DNA from: a virus
Strand: one strand, 5' to 3'
Length of the DNA stretch: 64,000 bases
IMG/VR virus record: IMGVR_UViG_3300025759_000061
Span: 1-64,000 of that record
Of the stretch, positions 56,919 to 63,545 are shown piece after piece. Below the pieces are notes generated by a model that did not search any database, was not told the DNA's origin, and saw only the letters and a program-made list of their open reading frames with translations. The first letter of the stretch is position 1, and each line of letters starts with the position of its first letter. The position numbers and the translations under genes were made by a program.

Positions 56919-57791
56919 ATGCTCCCTTTCAAAAAATGGAATTCTCTACAAGAGGCCCGTGCCTCTGATGATGTTCTATATCATGCTACCAGTGAGTATG
57001 TTGTAATCCAGATACTAAAATCGAATTCGTTCAAGCTAGTTCCAGACATTGCAGTTGGTGCAGATGCTGGGCTTGGTAATAGCTCCAAACGTAAAATCTG
57101 GTATCTAAGCACAACACGTCATAAGCTTGGGGGTTACCACAAAGATAATACATGGGGGGTCATGCTGAATCTTGATGGCAACAGAATATCACATAACAAC
57201 AAGATTGTGGCTGTTGATTATTGGGGGGCCAGTTTTGCAGCCGTGGACAGGTCAAAAATGGAAGCAGAAGATAGAGTGCTTTCAGCCAAACCAGAATTAA
57301 AACCGGCAACAAAATTCATCAGGTCTATACATGTCTTGCCTAAATCGAACTGGGTTTCTGATGATCATGAGAAGCAGAGACTCCGTGACATTATGATGTT
57401 AGCAAAGAAAAAAGGTATTCCTCTTTTTCATTATGACGACAGAGAAAATTGGTTGGTACAAAAAAATCCAATTAAGTTGGATATGAACGATTTGAAAAAG
57501 CAAGATAAATCGATTAATACCTCTACTAGACTTGGAAGAAAAGATAAGGGTATTGGTGGCTTGATGGAATTGTTAGTTGCACCTAAGACCACTAAGAACT
57601 TTTCTGACTATGCTAAAAAATGGTTGGATAGAATGAAATATTATGCACATGATTACGAGACTCAGATGTCTGCCGATTTTCATAATGCAAAAACGTCTGA
57701 TGAACTGAAAAGACTCATTCAGGTAATGCACAAAAAGAAGCTGTATTCCCAAAAAGACCTACAAGATTATCTGAAAAAAAAGTGGACGTAA
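56919..57791 (+). CDS. ADP-ribosyltransferase-like protein (tentative)
   Basis: 290 residues. VLYHATSEYVVIQIL (His22) opens a fold with WYLSTTRHKLGGYH (STTR at 64-67) and EAEDRVLS (115-122), spaced like the H/R, S-T and E elements of ADP-ribosyltransferase folds. Similar proteins occur in marine T4-like phages without known function. The C-terminal 100 residues are Lys-rich and helical. Not a homologue of T4 Alt or ModA that I can recognise. Confidence 0.55.
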   Translation: MLPFKKWNSLQEARASDDVLYHATSEYVVIQILKSNSFKLVPDIAVGADAGLGNSSKRKIWYLSTTRHKLGGYHKDNTWGVMLNLDGNRISHNNKIVAVDYWGASFAAVDRSKMEAEDRVLSAKPELKPATKFIRSIHVLPKSNWVSDDHEKQRLRDIMMLAKKKGIPLFHYDDRENWLVQKNPIKLDMNDLKKQDKSINTSTRLGRKDKGIGGLMELLVAPKTTKNFSDYAKKWLDRMKYYAHDYETQMSADFHNAKTSDELKRLIQVMHKKKLYSQKDLQDYLKKKWT

Positions 57792-57796
57792 AATAA

Positions 57797-57885
57797 GGAA
57801 GGTAAACCAGCCGGGGTGCTGGCACTGCTTGGAAAGCAGTTGGTACGGGTAACCGTATGTGGATCGGGACCACTGCCTTCCACCA
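57797..57885 (+). tRNA. tRNA-Ser(GGA)
   Basis: Class II. Acceptor GGAAGGT pairs with GCCTTCC, then ACCA. The anticodon arm is ACTGC-TTGGAAA-GCAGT, and the variable arm is TACGGGTAACCGTA. The T-loop reads ATCGGGA instead of TTCRANT, which is unusual. Confidence 0.85.
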
Positions 57886-57895
57886 AAAATAATGC

Positions 57896-57923
57896 TTGAC
57901 TCCATCCCCTAATCTGCTATTAT
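57896..57923 (+). promoter_or_regulatory. Early promoter
   Basis: TTGACT, 16 bp, TGC-TATTAT, then CTGTATATAGAGAGAAAAC. Drives 57961. Confidence 0.88.
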
Positions 57924-57960
57924 CTGTATATAGAGAGAAAACAGAGAAAGGAAATCAGTC

Positions 57961-58425
57961 ATGAAAGCCACAGTTTATTTCATCCAGTTGTCGGATGCAC
58001 AGGTTGCCAAGATCAACGGTCCAGTTGGTTGTGGTGGTGGTTGGGGTGGTGCAGTTGGTCGGACATATTGGAAAGCCCAGAACAAGGGTGAGTATAAGAA
58101 TGCAGCCCTTCTGGGGATGATCCAGCCAGCAGCCAAGCTGGAAGCATACGATGCAGAAAATGTGTTTCACATGATCCAGAACCATCAAACTCCATGGACT
58201 GCTTCAGAGCACGTTGAAGTTCTCACAGACAAGCCACGGTCGATGATGGTTGGTGACGTGATCGTCTGGGAAGACGGAACTACTGAGGTTGTTGCCAGAT
58301 TCGGGTTTGAGAAGTACGAAGGTGACTTCAAAAAGATGCTGAAGGAACAGTCGGAACTGGGTGCTTACTTCTTCCAGACAACTCTGGATAAAGCCCTTGA
58401 ATATGTTGAGAAGGAAACTGCTTAA
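57961..58425 (+). CDS. Early unknown protein
   Basis: 154 residues. MKATVYFIQLSDAQVAKIN, a Gly-rich CGGGWGGAVGRTYW loop (about 24-37), then SMMVGDVIVWEDGTTEVVARFGF. No family recognised. First and only gene before the next early promoter. Confidence 0.65.
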   Translation: MKATVYFIQLSDAQVAKINGPVGCGGGWGGAVGRTYWKAQNKGEYKNAALLGMIQPAAKLEAYDAENVFHMIQNHQTPWTASEHVEVLTDKPRSMMVGDVIVWEDGTTEVVARFGFEKYEGDFKKMLKEQSELGAYFFQTTLDKALEYVEKETA

Positions 58426-58428
58426 CCC

Positions 58429-58456
58429 TTGACTCTCCCCATGAATGTGATAATAT
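58429..58456 (+). promoter_or_regulatory. Early promoter with palindrome over -10
   Basis: TTGACT, 16 bp, TGA-TAATAT. CCCCATGAA (58437) and TTCATGGGG (58458) form a 9-bp inverted repeat around the -10. Confidence 0.8.
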
Positions 58457-58486
58457 GTTCATGGGGGTTGGCAAAGGAGAGAAAAA

Positions 58487-58669
58487 ATGATGAACAATAT
58501 TCTGCATGGATTTCTGTTGAGTGGTATGCCCATCAGCCAGTATTTCCCAGAGACGATGATGTACTGGGGTGTGACCTTTATTGTCATGATGATGGGAACC
58601 ATGATCTACAATGCCCTGCCAGAGCCTGCACCTGAGTTTATCCGGATAGAGCCGTATATGGAGTTTTAA
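58487..58669 (+). CDS. Small early membrane protein
   Basis: 60 residues, Met-rich, one transmembrane helix (about 26-45, YWGVTFIVMMMGTMIYNAL). GGAG upstream; ATG 58490 is an alternative. Possible exclusion or membrane-targeting peptide. Confidence 0.6.
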   Translation: MMNNILHGFLLSGMPISQYFPETMMYWGVTFIVMMMGTMIYNALPEPAPEFIRIEPYMEF

Positions 58670-58672
58670 AAG

Positions 58673-58803
58673 TTTGGGTTCGTCTAATGAATTCTGGGAA
58701 TGATCACCTAGAATAGGATACCGGTAGTTTTCCGGAGATGGTAGTACCGATTAGAATTTCTAGATAATTCGAAAGGTTAGCCTTGTGCAGCCACCCAAAA
58801 CCA
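58673..58803 (+). ncRNA. tRNA-like structured RNA of unknown type
   Basis: 131 bases. A 7-bp end stem TTTGGGT with ACCCAAA is followed by A and CCA, exactly as a tRNA 3' end. Inside are TCTA/TAGA plus AATTCT/AGAATT and hairpins CCGG-CCGG and AAGG-CCTT. No canonical anticodon or T-arm was found. GTCTAA and AATAGGATAC resemble the D-arm of the phage tRNA-Glu. Confidence 0.45.
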
Positions 58804-58820
58804 ATTATGGAGTTTTGATC

Positions 58821-58991
58821 GTGAGAAAAATAACAGCAAAGTGTATGGGAGACTTGTTAGCAAAAGTCTATGAAAAAAACGGCTGGGTTCGTACCGTGGG
58901 TGAGAGTCGTACAAAACGAGTTCTGGAATATTACGATCTTGCCATGGATCAGAAGAAGAATGTATTTACTGCTATTGAGAAGGGAAGTTGA
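58821..58991 (+). CDS. Small basic protein, GTG start
   Basis: 56 residues from GTG 58821, chosen because GGAG lies 8 bp upstream; ATG 58845 would shorten it to 48. Basic, MRKITAKCMGDLLAKVYEK. Overlaps nothing and lies just after the tRNA-like element. Confidence 0.5.
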   Translation: MRKITAKCMGDLLAKVYEKNGWVRTVGESRTKRVLEYYDLAMDQKKNVFTAIEKGS

Positions 58992-58993
58992 TT

Positions 58994-59443
58994 ATGACAC
59001 ACCTTTACCTTGAACTGGATTCATACACTGAGGTAACACGGGAACGTGATTACTCTGATGATTATTCCGGTGAAGATACATACACAGATTGGACAATTCA
59101 GGGTATCTACTTGGGTAAACCACTGGGTACATCTGGAAGACAGATACCATATGATTTTGATGTCAGTGTGGGTGACACGGTTTACCTGCTATATTCAATC
59201 AATTCCGAAGGTGATAGCTTCTCCCGGAACGATGGAGAGCATTTTGAAGACATTCTGGTGTTCAAGACCCTTGAAAAAGCCCAAGCTGCCAAGAAGGTTC
59301 TTGAGGGGTTTGATAAATCCGGTAATGATCAGATGATAAATCTGACCACCGAATCGGGTGAGACATACAAGTTTTATCCACCATGGTGGGGGTATTTTGA
59401 ACGACTCGATACTCTTGATATTGAAACCATGAGTGTGAAATAG
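58994..59443 (+). CDS. Unknown acidic protein
   Basis: 149 residues, MTHLYLELDSYTEVTRERDYSD..., acidic and aromatic; VGDTVYLLYSINSEGDSFSR in the middle and FYPPWWGYFERL near the end. No family. GGAAG upstream. Confidence 0.6.
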   Translation: MTHLYLELDSYTEVTRERDYSDDYSGEDTYTDWTIQGIYLGKPLGTSGRQIPYDFDVSVGDTVYLLYSINSEGDSFSRNDGEHFEDILVFKTLEKAQAAKKVLEGFDKSGNDQMINLTTESGETYKFYPPWWGYFERLDTLDIETMSVK

Positions 59444-59486
59444 TATATAACCTATCAACAATGAAAAAGTGAACAGGAATTAAAAA

Positions 59487-59978
59487 ATGAAGAAAATTTT
59501 GCTATGCTCCGTTATTGCTACATCTGTATCAATTTTTTCAATGACTGCTATTGCTGGTAATTTCAGTGATGGTGTTGATTGCAATCTCAGCCAATCTGTA
59601 GAAGATCGTTATTGTAATCCAAGAACAGGAGCCAATTACGATCTTGGTGGTGGTAATTCCGGTGGGAATGGTAATTCCGGTGGGAATGGTAATTCCGGTG
59701 GGAATGGTAATTCCGGTGGGAATGGTAACGGAAACGGTAACGGAAACGGTAACGGAAACGGTAATTCCGGTGGGAATGGTAATTCCGGTAATTCCGGTGG
59801 TTCAGGTCCCGGTAACGGAAACGGTAATGCCGGAAATTCTGGAAACGGTGGTGGAAATAACGGTGGTTCAGGTCCCGGTACTGGAAACGGTGGTGGAAAC
59901 AATGGACAGGGTGCCGGAGCCGGAAACGGTAACGGTGGTTCTGGAAACGGTGGTGGAAACGGTAACGGTCGTAAGTAA
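59487..59978 (+). CDS. Secreted Gly/Asn repeat protein
   Basis: 163 residues. Signal peptide MKKILLCSVIATSVSIFSM..., cleavage near AIAG (about residue 23). A short mature head with two Cys (VDCNLSQ, RYCNP) is followed by about 105 residues of Gly/Asn/Ser repeats (GNGNSGG type). DNA carries 18-bp and 12-bp tandem units. The antisense Pro-rich frame is a by-product. Surface, periplasmic or matrix roles are possible. Confidence 0.75.
   Translation: MKKILLCSVIATSVSIFSMTAIAGNFSDGVDCNLSQSVEDRYCNPRTGANYDLGGGNSGGNGNSGGNGNSGGNGNSGGNGNGNGNGNGNGNGNSGGNGNSGNSGGSGPGNGNGNAGNSGNGGGNNGGSGPGTGNGGGNNGQGAGAGNGNGGSGNGGGNGNGRK
59648..59815 (+). repeat. Tandem coding repeat in the Gly/Asn protein
   Basis: Four consecutive copies of the 18-bp unit GGTAATTCCGGTGGGAAT, then three copies of GGTAACGGAAAC, then further imperfect units. 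In frame with the gene. Confidence 0.85.
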
Positions 59979-59990
59979 ATAAACAACAAA

Positions 59991-60066
59991 GTCCCTATAG
60001 CCCAATGGCAGAGGCCACAGCTTTAAACCCTGTTCAGTGTCGGTTCGAATCCGACTAGGGACACCA
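59991..60066 (+). tRNA. tRNA-Leu(TAA), class I shape
   Basis: Acceptor GTCCCTA pairs with TAGGGAC, then ACCA. The anticodon stem ACAGC / CCTGT encloses TTTAAAC giving TAA (31-39 mismatched). The variable loop is TCAGT, identical to that of the TAG leucine tRNA at 48299. Confidence 0.82.
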
Positions 60067-60086
60067 CAAACATGAGAGTATGAGTT

Positions 60087-60278
60087 ATGAGCAAATTTCG
60101 AATTAAGTCTGAATGGGATTTTGGTTGGGAAGATATGATCTTTGATAGCAAGGAAGCTGCCTTGGAACATATGAAACAGGATGAAAATCTCAAGGAATTG
60201 TGTGATGATTATCAGATGTCTGTTGATGAAATTATGGCCAAAAATCTGATCAGCTTTGTTGAATTGAAAGAGATGTAA
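60087..60278 (+). CDS. Small acidic protein
   Basis: 63 residues, MSKFRIKSEWDFGWEDMIFDS..., helical acidic second half. Stop shares a base with the phosphoesterase start (TAATG). Confidence 0.6.
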   Translation: MSKFRIKSEWDFGWEDMIFDSKEAALEHMKQDENLKELCDDYQMSVDEIMAKNLISFVELKEM

Positions 60279-60934
60279 TGAAGATAGCTATCATAGCAGA
60301 CCTTCACTGTGAATTCAGTGAGTGGGTCTGGCCAGATGAAACTGAGTGTGATGTGATCATTAATGCCGGTGATACCCATCCATGGCCACTCCAGAGAGAC
60401 CTGAAACGGAAGTCTTTTCCAGACAAACCTTACATTGAGGTTTTGGGAAACCATGACTATTATGGGCAACAGGAACTGGCCTATTGTTCTTCTGCATACC
60501 GGGTTGATGATACCAAGTTTTTCGGAACAACCCTCTGGACAGATTTGGACCTTGCCCAGTTTGAACTGGTTAAAAATTCTCTGGCAGATAGCAGACAGAT
60601 TGTGAACTACACATATGAGAAGATGGGTGAACTATTCACCAGAGGGTTGGATGACATATTGAAATCCAATGCTGATGTTATTGTCACTCACCACGGCCCT
60701 TCATTCAAATCATGTAGCATAAAATATCAGGGATCACCTTTGAATTGTGGATTTTATTCCTCTCTGGATGATTTTATTCTTGACATGGAGAAACCACCCG
60801 TGTTATGGGTCCACGGACATACACATGATTCTTCTGATTACATGATTGGTAAGACAAGAGTCGTGTGTCACCCAAGGGGATATCCCCATGAGGTCAATCA
60901 CAGAAACTACAAACCGAAAGTGATAGAGATATGA
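60278..60934 (+). CDS. Calcineurin-like metallophosphoesterase
   Basis: 218 residues. IADLHCEF (6-13), NAGDTHPW (about 29), LGNHDYYG (about 54-61), VTHHGPS (about 132) and HGHTHDS (about 175) are the complete metal motifs. Distinct from the PPP-type enzyme at 40797. Substrate unknown. ATGA overlap downstream. Confidence 0.88.
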   Translation: MKIAIIADLHCEFSEWVWPDETECDVIINAGDTHPWPLQRDLKRKSFPDKPYIEVLGNHDYYGQQELAYCSSAYRVDDTKFFGTTLWTDLDLAQFELVKNSLADSRQIVNYTYEKMGELFTRGLDDILKSNADVIVTHHGPSFKSCSIKYQGSPLNCGFYSSLDDFILDMEKPPVLWVHGHTHDSSDYMIGKTRVVCHPRGYPHEVNHRNYKPKVIEI

Positions 60935-61068
60935 AAACATTTATGTTGGTTGGGTTGCTTACTGTATCCTTGATACTATATCTTGGTTTGAAGTGGTTAT
61001 GGGATAATATCGAAGTGAAGGGTGATGACCCCAAACCACCAATTGGAAAGGAAGATCGTGATAGCTGA
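60931..61068 (+). CDS. Small single-TM protein
   Basis: 45 residues: one transmembrane helix (about 4-24) and a charged C-terminal tail ending GKEDRDS. Overlaps the preceding and following genes. Confidence 0.55.
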   Translation: MKTFMLVGLLTVSLILYLGLKWLWDNIEVKGDDPKPPIGKEDRDS

Positions 61069-61183
61069 TTTCACATATCTTCAATGGATATTTGTTACCG
61101 TGGGTATTTACGGTGCATATATAGCAATTCGGCAAATAATTTGGAAACTGGAAAAGAAGGAATATGATAATGAATCCGATTAA
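61058..61183 (+). CDS. Small single-TM protein, GTG start
   Basis: 41 residues from GTG 61058, with AAGGAAG well placed upstream. One transmembrane helix (about 8-27) and a charged tail KLEKKEYDNESD. Overlaps the SPFH gene start. Confidence 0.5.
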   Translation: MIADFTYLQWIFVTVGIYGAYIAIRQIIWKLEKKEYDNESD

Positions 61184-62075
61184 AACAGCACTAGGTGGTA
61201 TTGTGGGGATGTTTGCATTCCTTGCCGTCATTACCGTGGTCTTTGGATCGTGGTATACGATTGATGAAACTGAACGGGGAGTCGTTCTCCGAAATGGAGC
61301 ATTCCAGACAATTGCAGAACCGGGTCTAGGTTTCAAGACTCCGTGGATTGAGGATGTGAACGTTATTTCACTCCAGACACTTTCACGAGAGTGGGAGAAG
61401 ATGCAAGCATACAGCCGGGATCAACAGCCTGCTGATCTTGTTGTATCCGTCACATACAGGGTTCCACCCGGTGATGTCGAAGAGTTGTATCGTCAGTTCA
61501 TCAGCATTGATGGGATGACATCACGTTTGCTGGATCGTAAGATACCGGAAGTTGTGAAGACCGTGTTTGGTCAGTACACAGCAGTATCAGCCGTCCAGAA
61601 CCGTGAAGCCATGGGTGCCCGTATTACGGAGCAAGCAAATGCACGTATTAAGGGTCCGATTGAAATTGTGTCAATCCAGATTGAGAATATTGATTTCTCT
61701 GATGCATACGAAGAATCCATCGAGTCACGTATGAAGGAAGAGGTTGAGGTTGAACGGGTTCGTCAAACAGCAGAACGTCAGAAGATTGAAGCCGAAATCA
61801 CGGTGATCAAAGCTGATGCTGAAGCCAAAGCTGTTATTGCCCGTGCCACTGCTGAAGCCGATGCTATCAGACTCCGTGGTGTTGCCGAAGCATCTGCCAT
61901 TGATGCAAAAGGTAAAGCTATCCAACAGAACCCACAAATCGTGGAACTGACAAAAGCTGAAAAGTGGAATGGTGTTACACCAACAACAGTCCTTCCGAAT
62001 GGTACAATCCCATTCTTGGATGTTGCCAAGCCACGTGCTGATGTTATGACACTGGACCGTTTGCTGAAGCAGTAA
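61170..62075 (+). CDS. SPFH/prohibitin-family membrane protein
   Basis: 301 residues. N-terminal transmembrane anchor (about 8-30), SPFH domain with YTIDETERGVVLRNGAF (about 32-48), FKTPWIEDVNVI and a long helical C-terminus (about 165-270) rich in Ala/Glu. Similar to HflC/HflK and stomatin-like proteins that scaffold membrane domains or regulate FtsH. May stabilise phage membrane proteins or affect lysogeny/proteolysis of host. Preceded by two tiny TM genes. Confidence 0.9.
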   Translation: MNPIKTALGGIVGMFAFLAVITVVFGSWYTIDETERGVVLRNGAFQTIAEPGLGFKTPWIEDVNVISLQTLSREWEKMQAYSRDQQPADLVVSVTYRVPPGDVEELYRQFISIDGMTSRLLDRKIPEVVKTVFGQYTAVSAVQNREAMGARITEQANARIKGPIEIVSIQIENIDFSDAYEESIESRMKEEVEVERVRQTAERQKIEAEITVIKADAEAKAVIARATAEADAIRLRGVAEASAIDAKGKAIQQNPQIVELTKAEKWNGVTPTTVLPNGTIPFLDVAKPRADVMTLDRLLKQ

Positions 62076-62095
62076 AATATCTACATGTCAACAAA

Positions 62096-62123
62096 GGGTG
62101 GGATTTCGGTCCCACCTTTTTTT
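62096..62123 (+). terminator. Rho-independent terminator after SPFH gene
   Basis: Stem GGTGGGA / TCCCACC, loop TTTCGG, followed by seven T. Confidence 0.92.
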
Positions 62124-62129
62124 ATTGCC

Positions 62130-62137
62130 TATAAATA
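62130..62137 (+). promoter_or_regulatory. Late promoter TATAAATA
   Basis: Exact T4 consensus TATAAATA, 18 bp before ATG 62156 of the lysozyme-like gene and directly after a terminator. Confidence 0.75.
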
Positions 62138-62155
62138 CAGGAAGGGAGTGGTTAG

Positions 62156-62584
62156 ATGTCGGACATAGAGGGTTTTAAGGGGTACTGGGACGTGTTTGAG
62201 GCTTCTGAGACACTGGGAGACCCATATCCCCAGTTAACGGCTGCACAGTGGGCCTTAGAGAGTTCTTGGGGTAAGAGAATGTCAGGGAATAACAACCCGT
62301 TTGGCCAGAAGGGCCGGGTTGGTGAGGATGATGTCACGTTCAGGATGACATGGGAGATTATCGACGGTGAACGGGTTGAACGGGAAGAGCCGTTCATGAA
62401 CTACCCATCTTTGTATGATGCCATGCTTGACCGGTACAATAGGTGGATAGTTTTATATAGCCGTGCAGAAAGTGTTGAAGAAGCTATTGACATACTTCTG
62501 GAAAACTGGTATGCAACAGATACAGATTACAAAGAGAAGATTCTTGCAGTGATTGAGACTGCCAAGAAAAACACAGGACCATGA
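62156..62584 (+). CDS. Peptidoglycan hydrolase (GH73 FlgJ-like), probable endolysin or tail lysozyme
   Basis: 142 residues. GDPYPQLTAAQWALESSWGK (catalytic Glu in the ALESSWG motif, about residue 34) and MSGNNNPFGQKG match the FlgJ/GH73 glucosaminidase family. Single domain, no signal peptide, late promoter, so an endolysin or virion lysozyme fits. RBS is GGAAGGGAG. Confidence 0.88.
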   Translation: MSDIEGFKGYWDVFEASETLGDPYPQLTAAQWALESSWGKRMSGNNNPFGQKGRVGEDDVTFRMTWEIIDGERVEREEPFMNYPSLYDAMLDRYNRWIVLYSRAESVEEAIDILLENWYATDTDYKEKILAVIETAKKNTGP

Positions 62585-62607
62585 ACCAATGAATCATTAC
62601 CACGAGC

Positions 62608-62640
62608 TTGACAACCTGTAAGTACAATTCCGTACTTATA
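62608..62640 (+). promoter_or_regulatory. Possible promoter with inverted repeat
   Basis: TTGACA at 62608 with an imperfect -10, plus perfect arms TAAGTAC and GTACTTA (62619-62638). The repeat could be an operator or a leader hairpin just before the ribosome site GGAG. Confidence 0.4.
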
Positions 62641-62650
62641 GGAGACAGAA

Positions 62651-62938
62651 ATGTCTAAAACATATCGTCGAATGGGTAACTGTGACAGGTGGTATAACCG
62701 TCCGTTTACTTATGGTGGTCTTGTCAGAGAAGACCCGGAATTTGATGAAAAGCAGAAACGGGAATTCCATAACGACAAGTTGACTCATTCCAGTGGGAAC
62801 AAGACTTACAAAGCTCTTTGCAAAAAGACTCGTCGTAGCCGGTGGAGATATGATGCAGCCATGATCATGAAAGATGTGGACCATGACTGGATCGAAACAA
62901 AGAAGCTTGAGAAGAAACATATCTGGTCTGTCTGGTGA
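62651..62938 (+). CDS. Small basic unknown protein
   Basis: 95 residues, very basic and aromatic (TYRRMGNCDRWYNRPF, KKTRRSRWRYDAAM), two Cys. Might bind nucleic acid. GGAG upstream. No family. Confidence 0.6.
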   Translation: MSKTYRRMGNCDRWYNRPFTYGGLVREDPEFDEKQKREFHNDKLTHSSGNKTYKALCKKTRRSRWRYDAAMIMKDVDHDWIETKKLEKKHIWSVW

Positions 62939-62945
62939 GTGAGGA

Positions 62946-63545
62946 ATGAATGTGAACCCTTTTGATTTGAAAACATTGGTGTTGAATGCAAACTACCAGC
63001 CGGTAGACTTGTTTCCACTGATGGTGATACCAGTACAGGATGCCGTGGGTAGATGCTACTCCGGTGAGCCGACATGCCGGGTTGAGGTTGAGTATCCAAT
63101 AGAGATTGCCAACCGGAATGCACGGTGGAGCCTTAAGTGGCCGTCCATCATTGTCCGATTTAATACCAACATCTATCATAAAGATCACGTTCATATGAAC
63201 CACACGACTCTGTTCTACAGGGACATGGGGTTATGTGCATATTGTTCAAACCATGTTCCCATCCGGAAGGGTACGATTGATCACGTTCAGCCTATCTCAA
63301 AGGGTGGTAAGAACGTCTGGACAAACGTTGTCTGGTCGTGTGGGACTTGTAATGCCAAGAAAGATAACCATCTTCCAAAGGGTGAGTGGACACCACGAAA
63401 CAGGTTGTGGGTGCCCACATACTGGGACTTGGTGAGACATTGTAAGAAGTTTCCACTAACGGTTTATGACATTAGGTGGATGGATTATCTTCCGGATTGG
63501 GAAGGTGAAATTAGATTATGGGAGAATTATGATGTCAGAGGTTGA
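62946..63545 (+). CDS. HNH endonuclease
   Basis: 199 residues. N-terminal LVLNANYQPVDLFPL typical of a bacterial/phage HNH family. HNH core: CAYCSNHVP (Cys pair), IDHVQPISKGGKNVWTN (catalytic His, Asn) and CGTCNAKKDN (second Cys pair), about residues 98-142. Could be homing or packaging-associated; context does not decide. Confidence 0.88.
   Translation: MNVNPFDLKTLVLNANYQPVDLFPLMVIPVQDAVGRCYSGEPTCRVEVEYPIEIANRNARWSLKWPSIIVRFNTNIYHKDHVHMNHTTLFYRDMGLCAYCSNHVPIRKGTIDHVQPISKGGKNVWTNVVWSCGTCNAKKDNHLPKGEWTPRNRLWVPTYWDLVRHCKKFPLTVYDIRWMDYLPDWEGEIRLWENYDVRG

Noticed and set aside
59636-59989. 117-codon minus-strand Pro-rich open frame
   Set aside because: It is the reverse complement of the Gly/Asn repeats; it has no ribosome site or promoter and depends only on the repeat composition.
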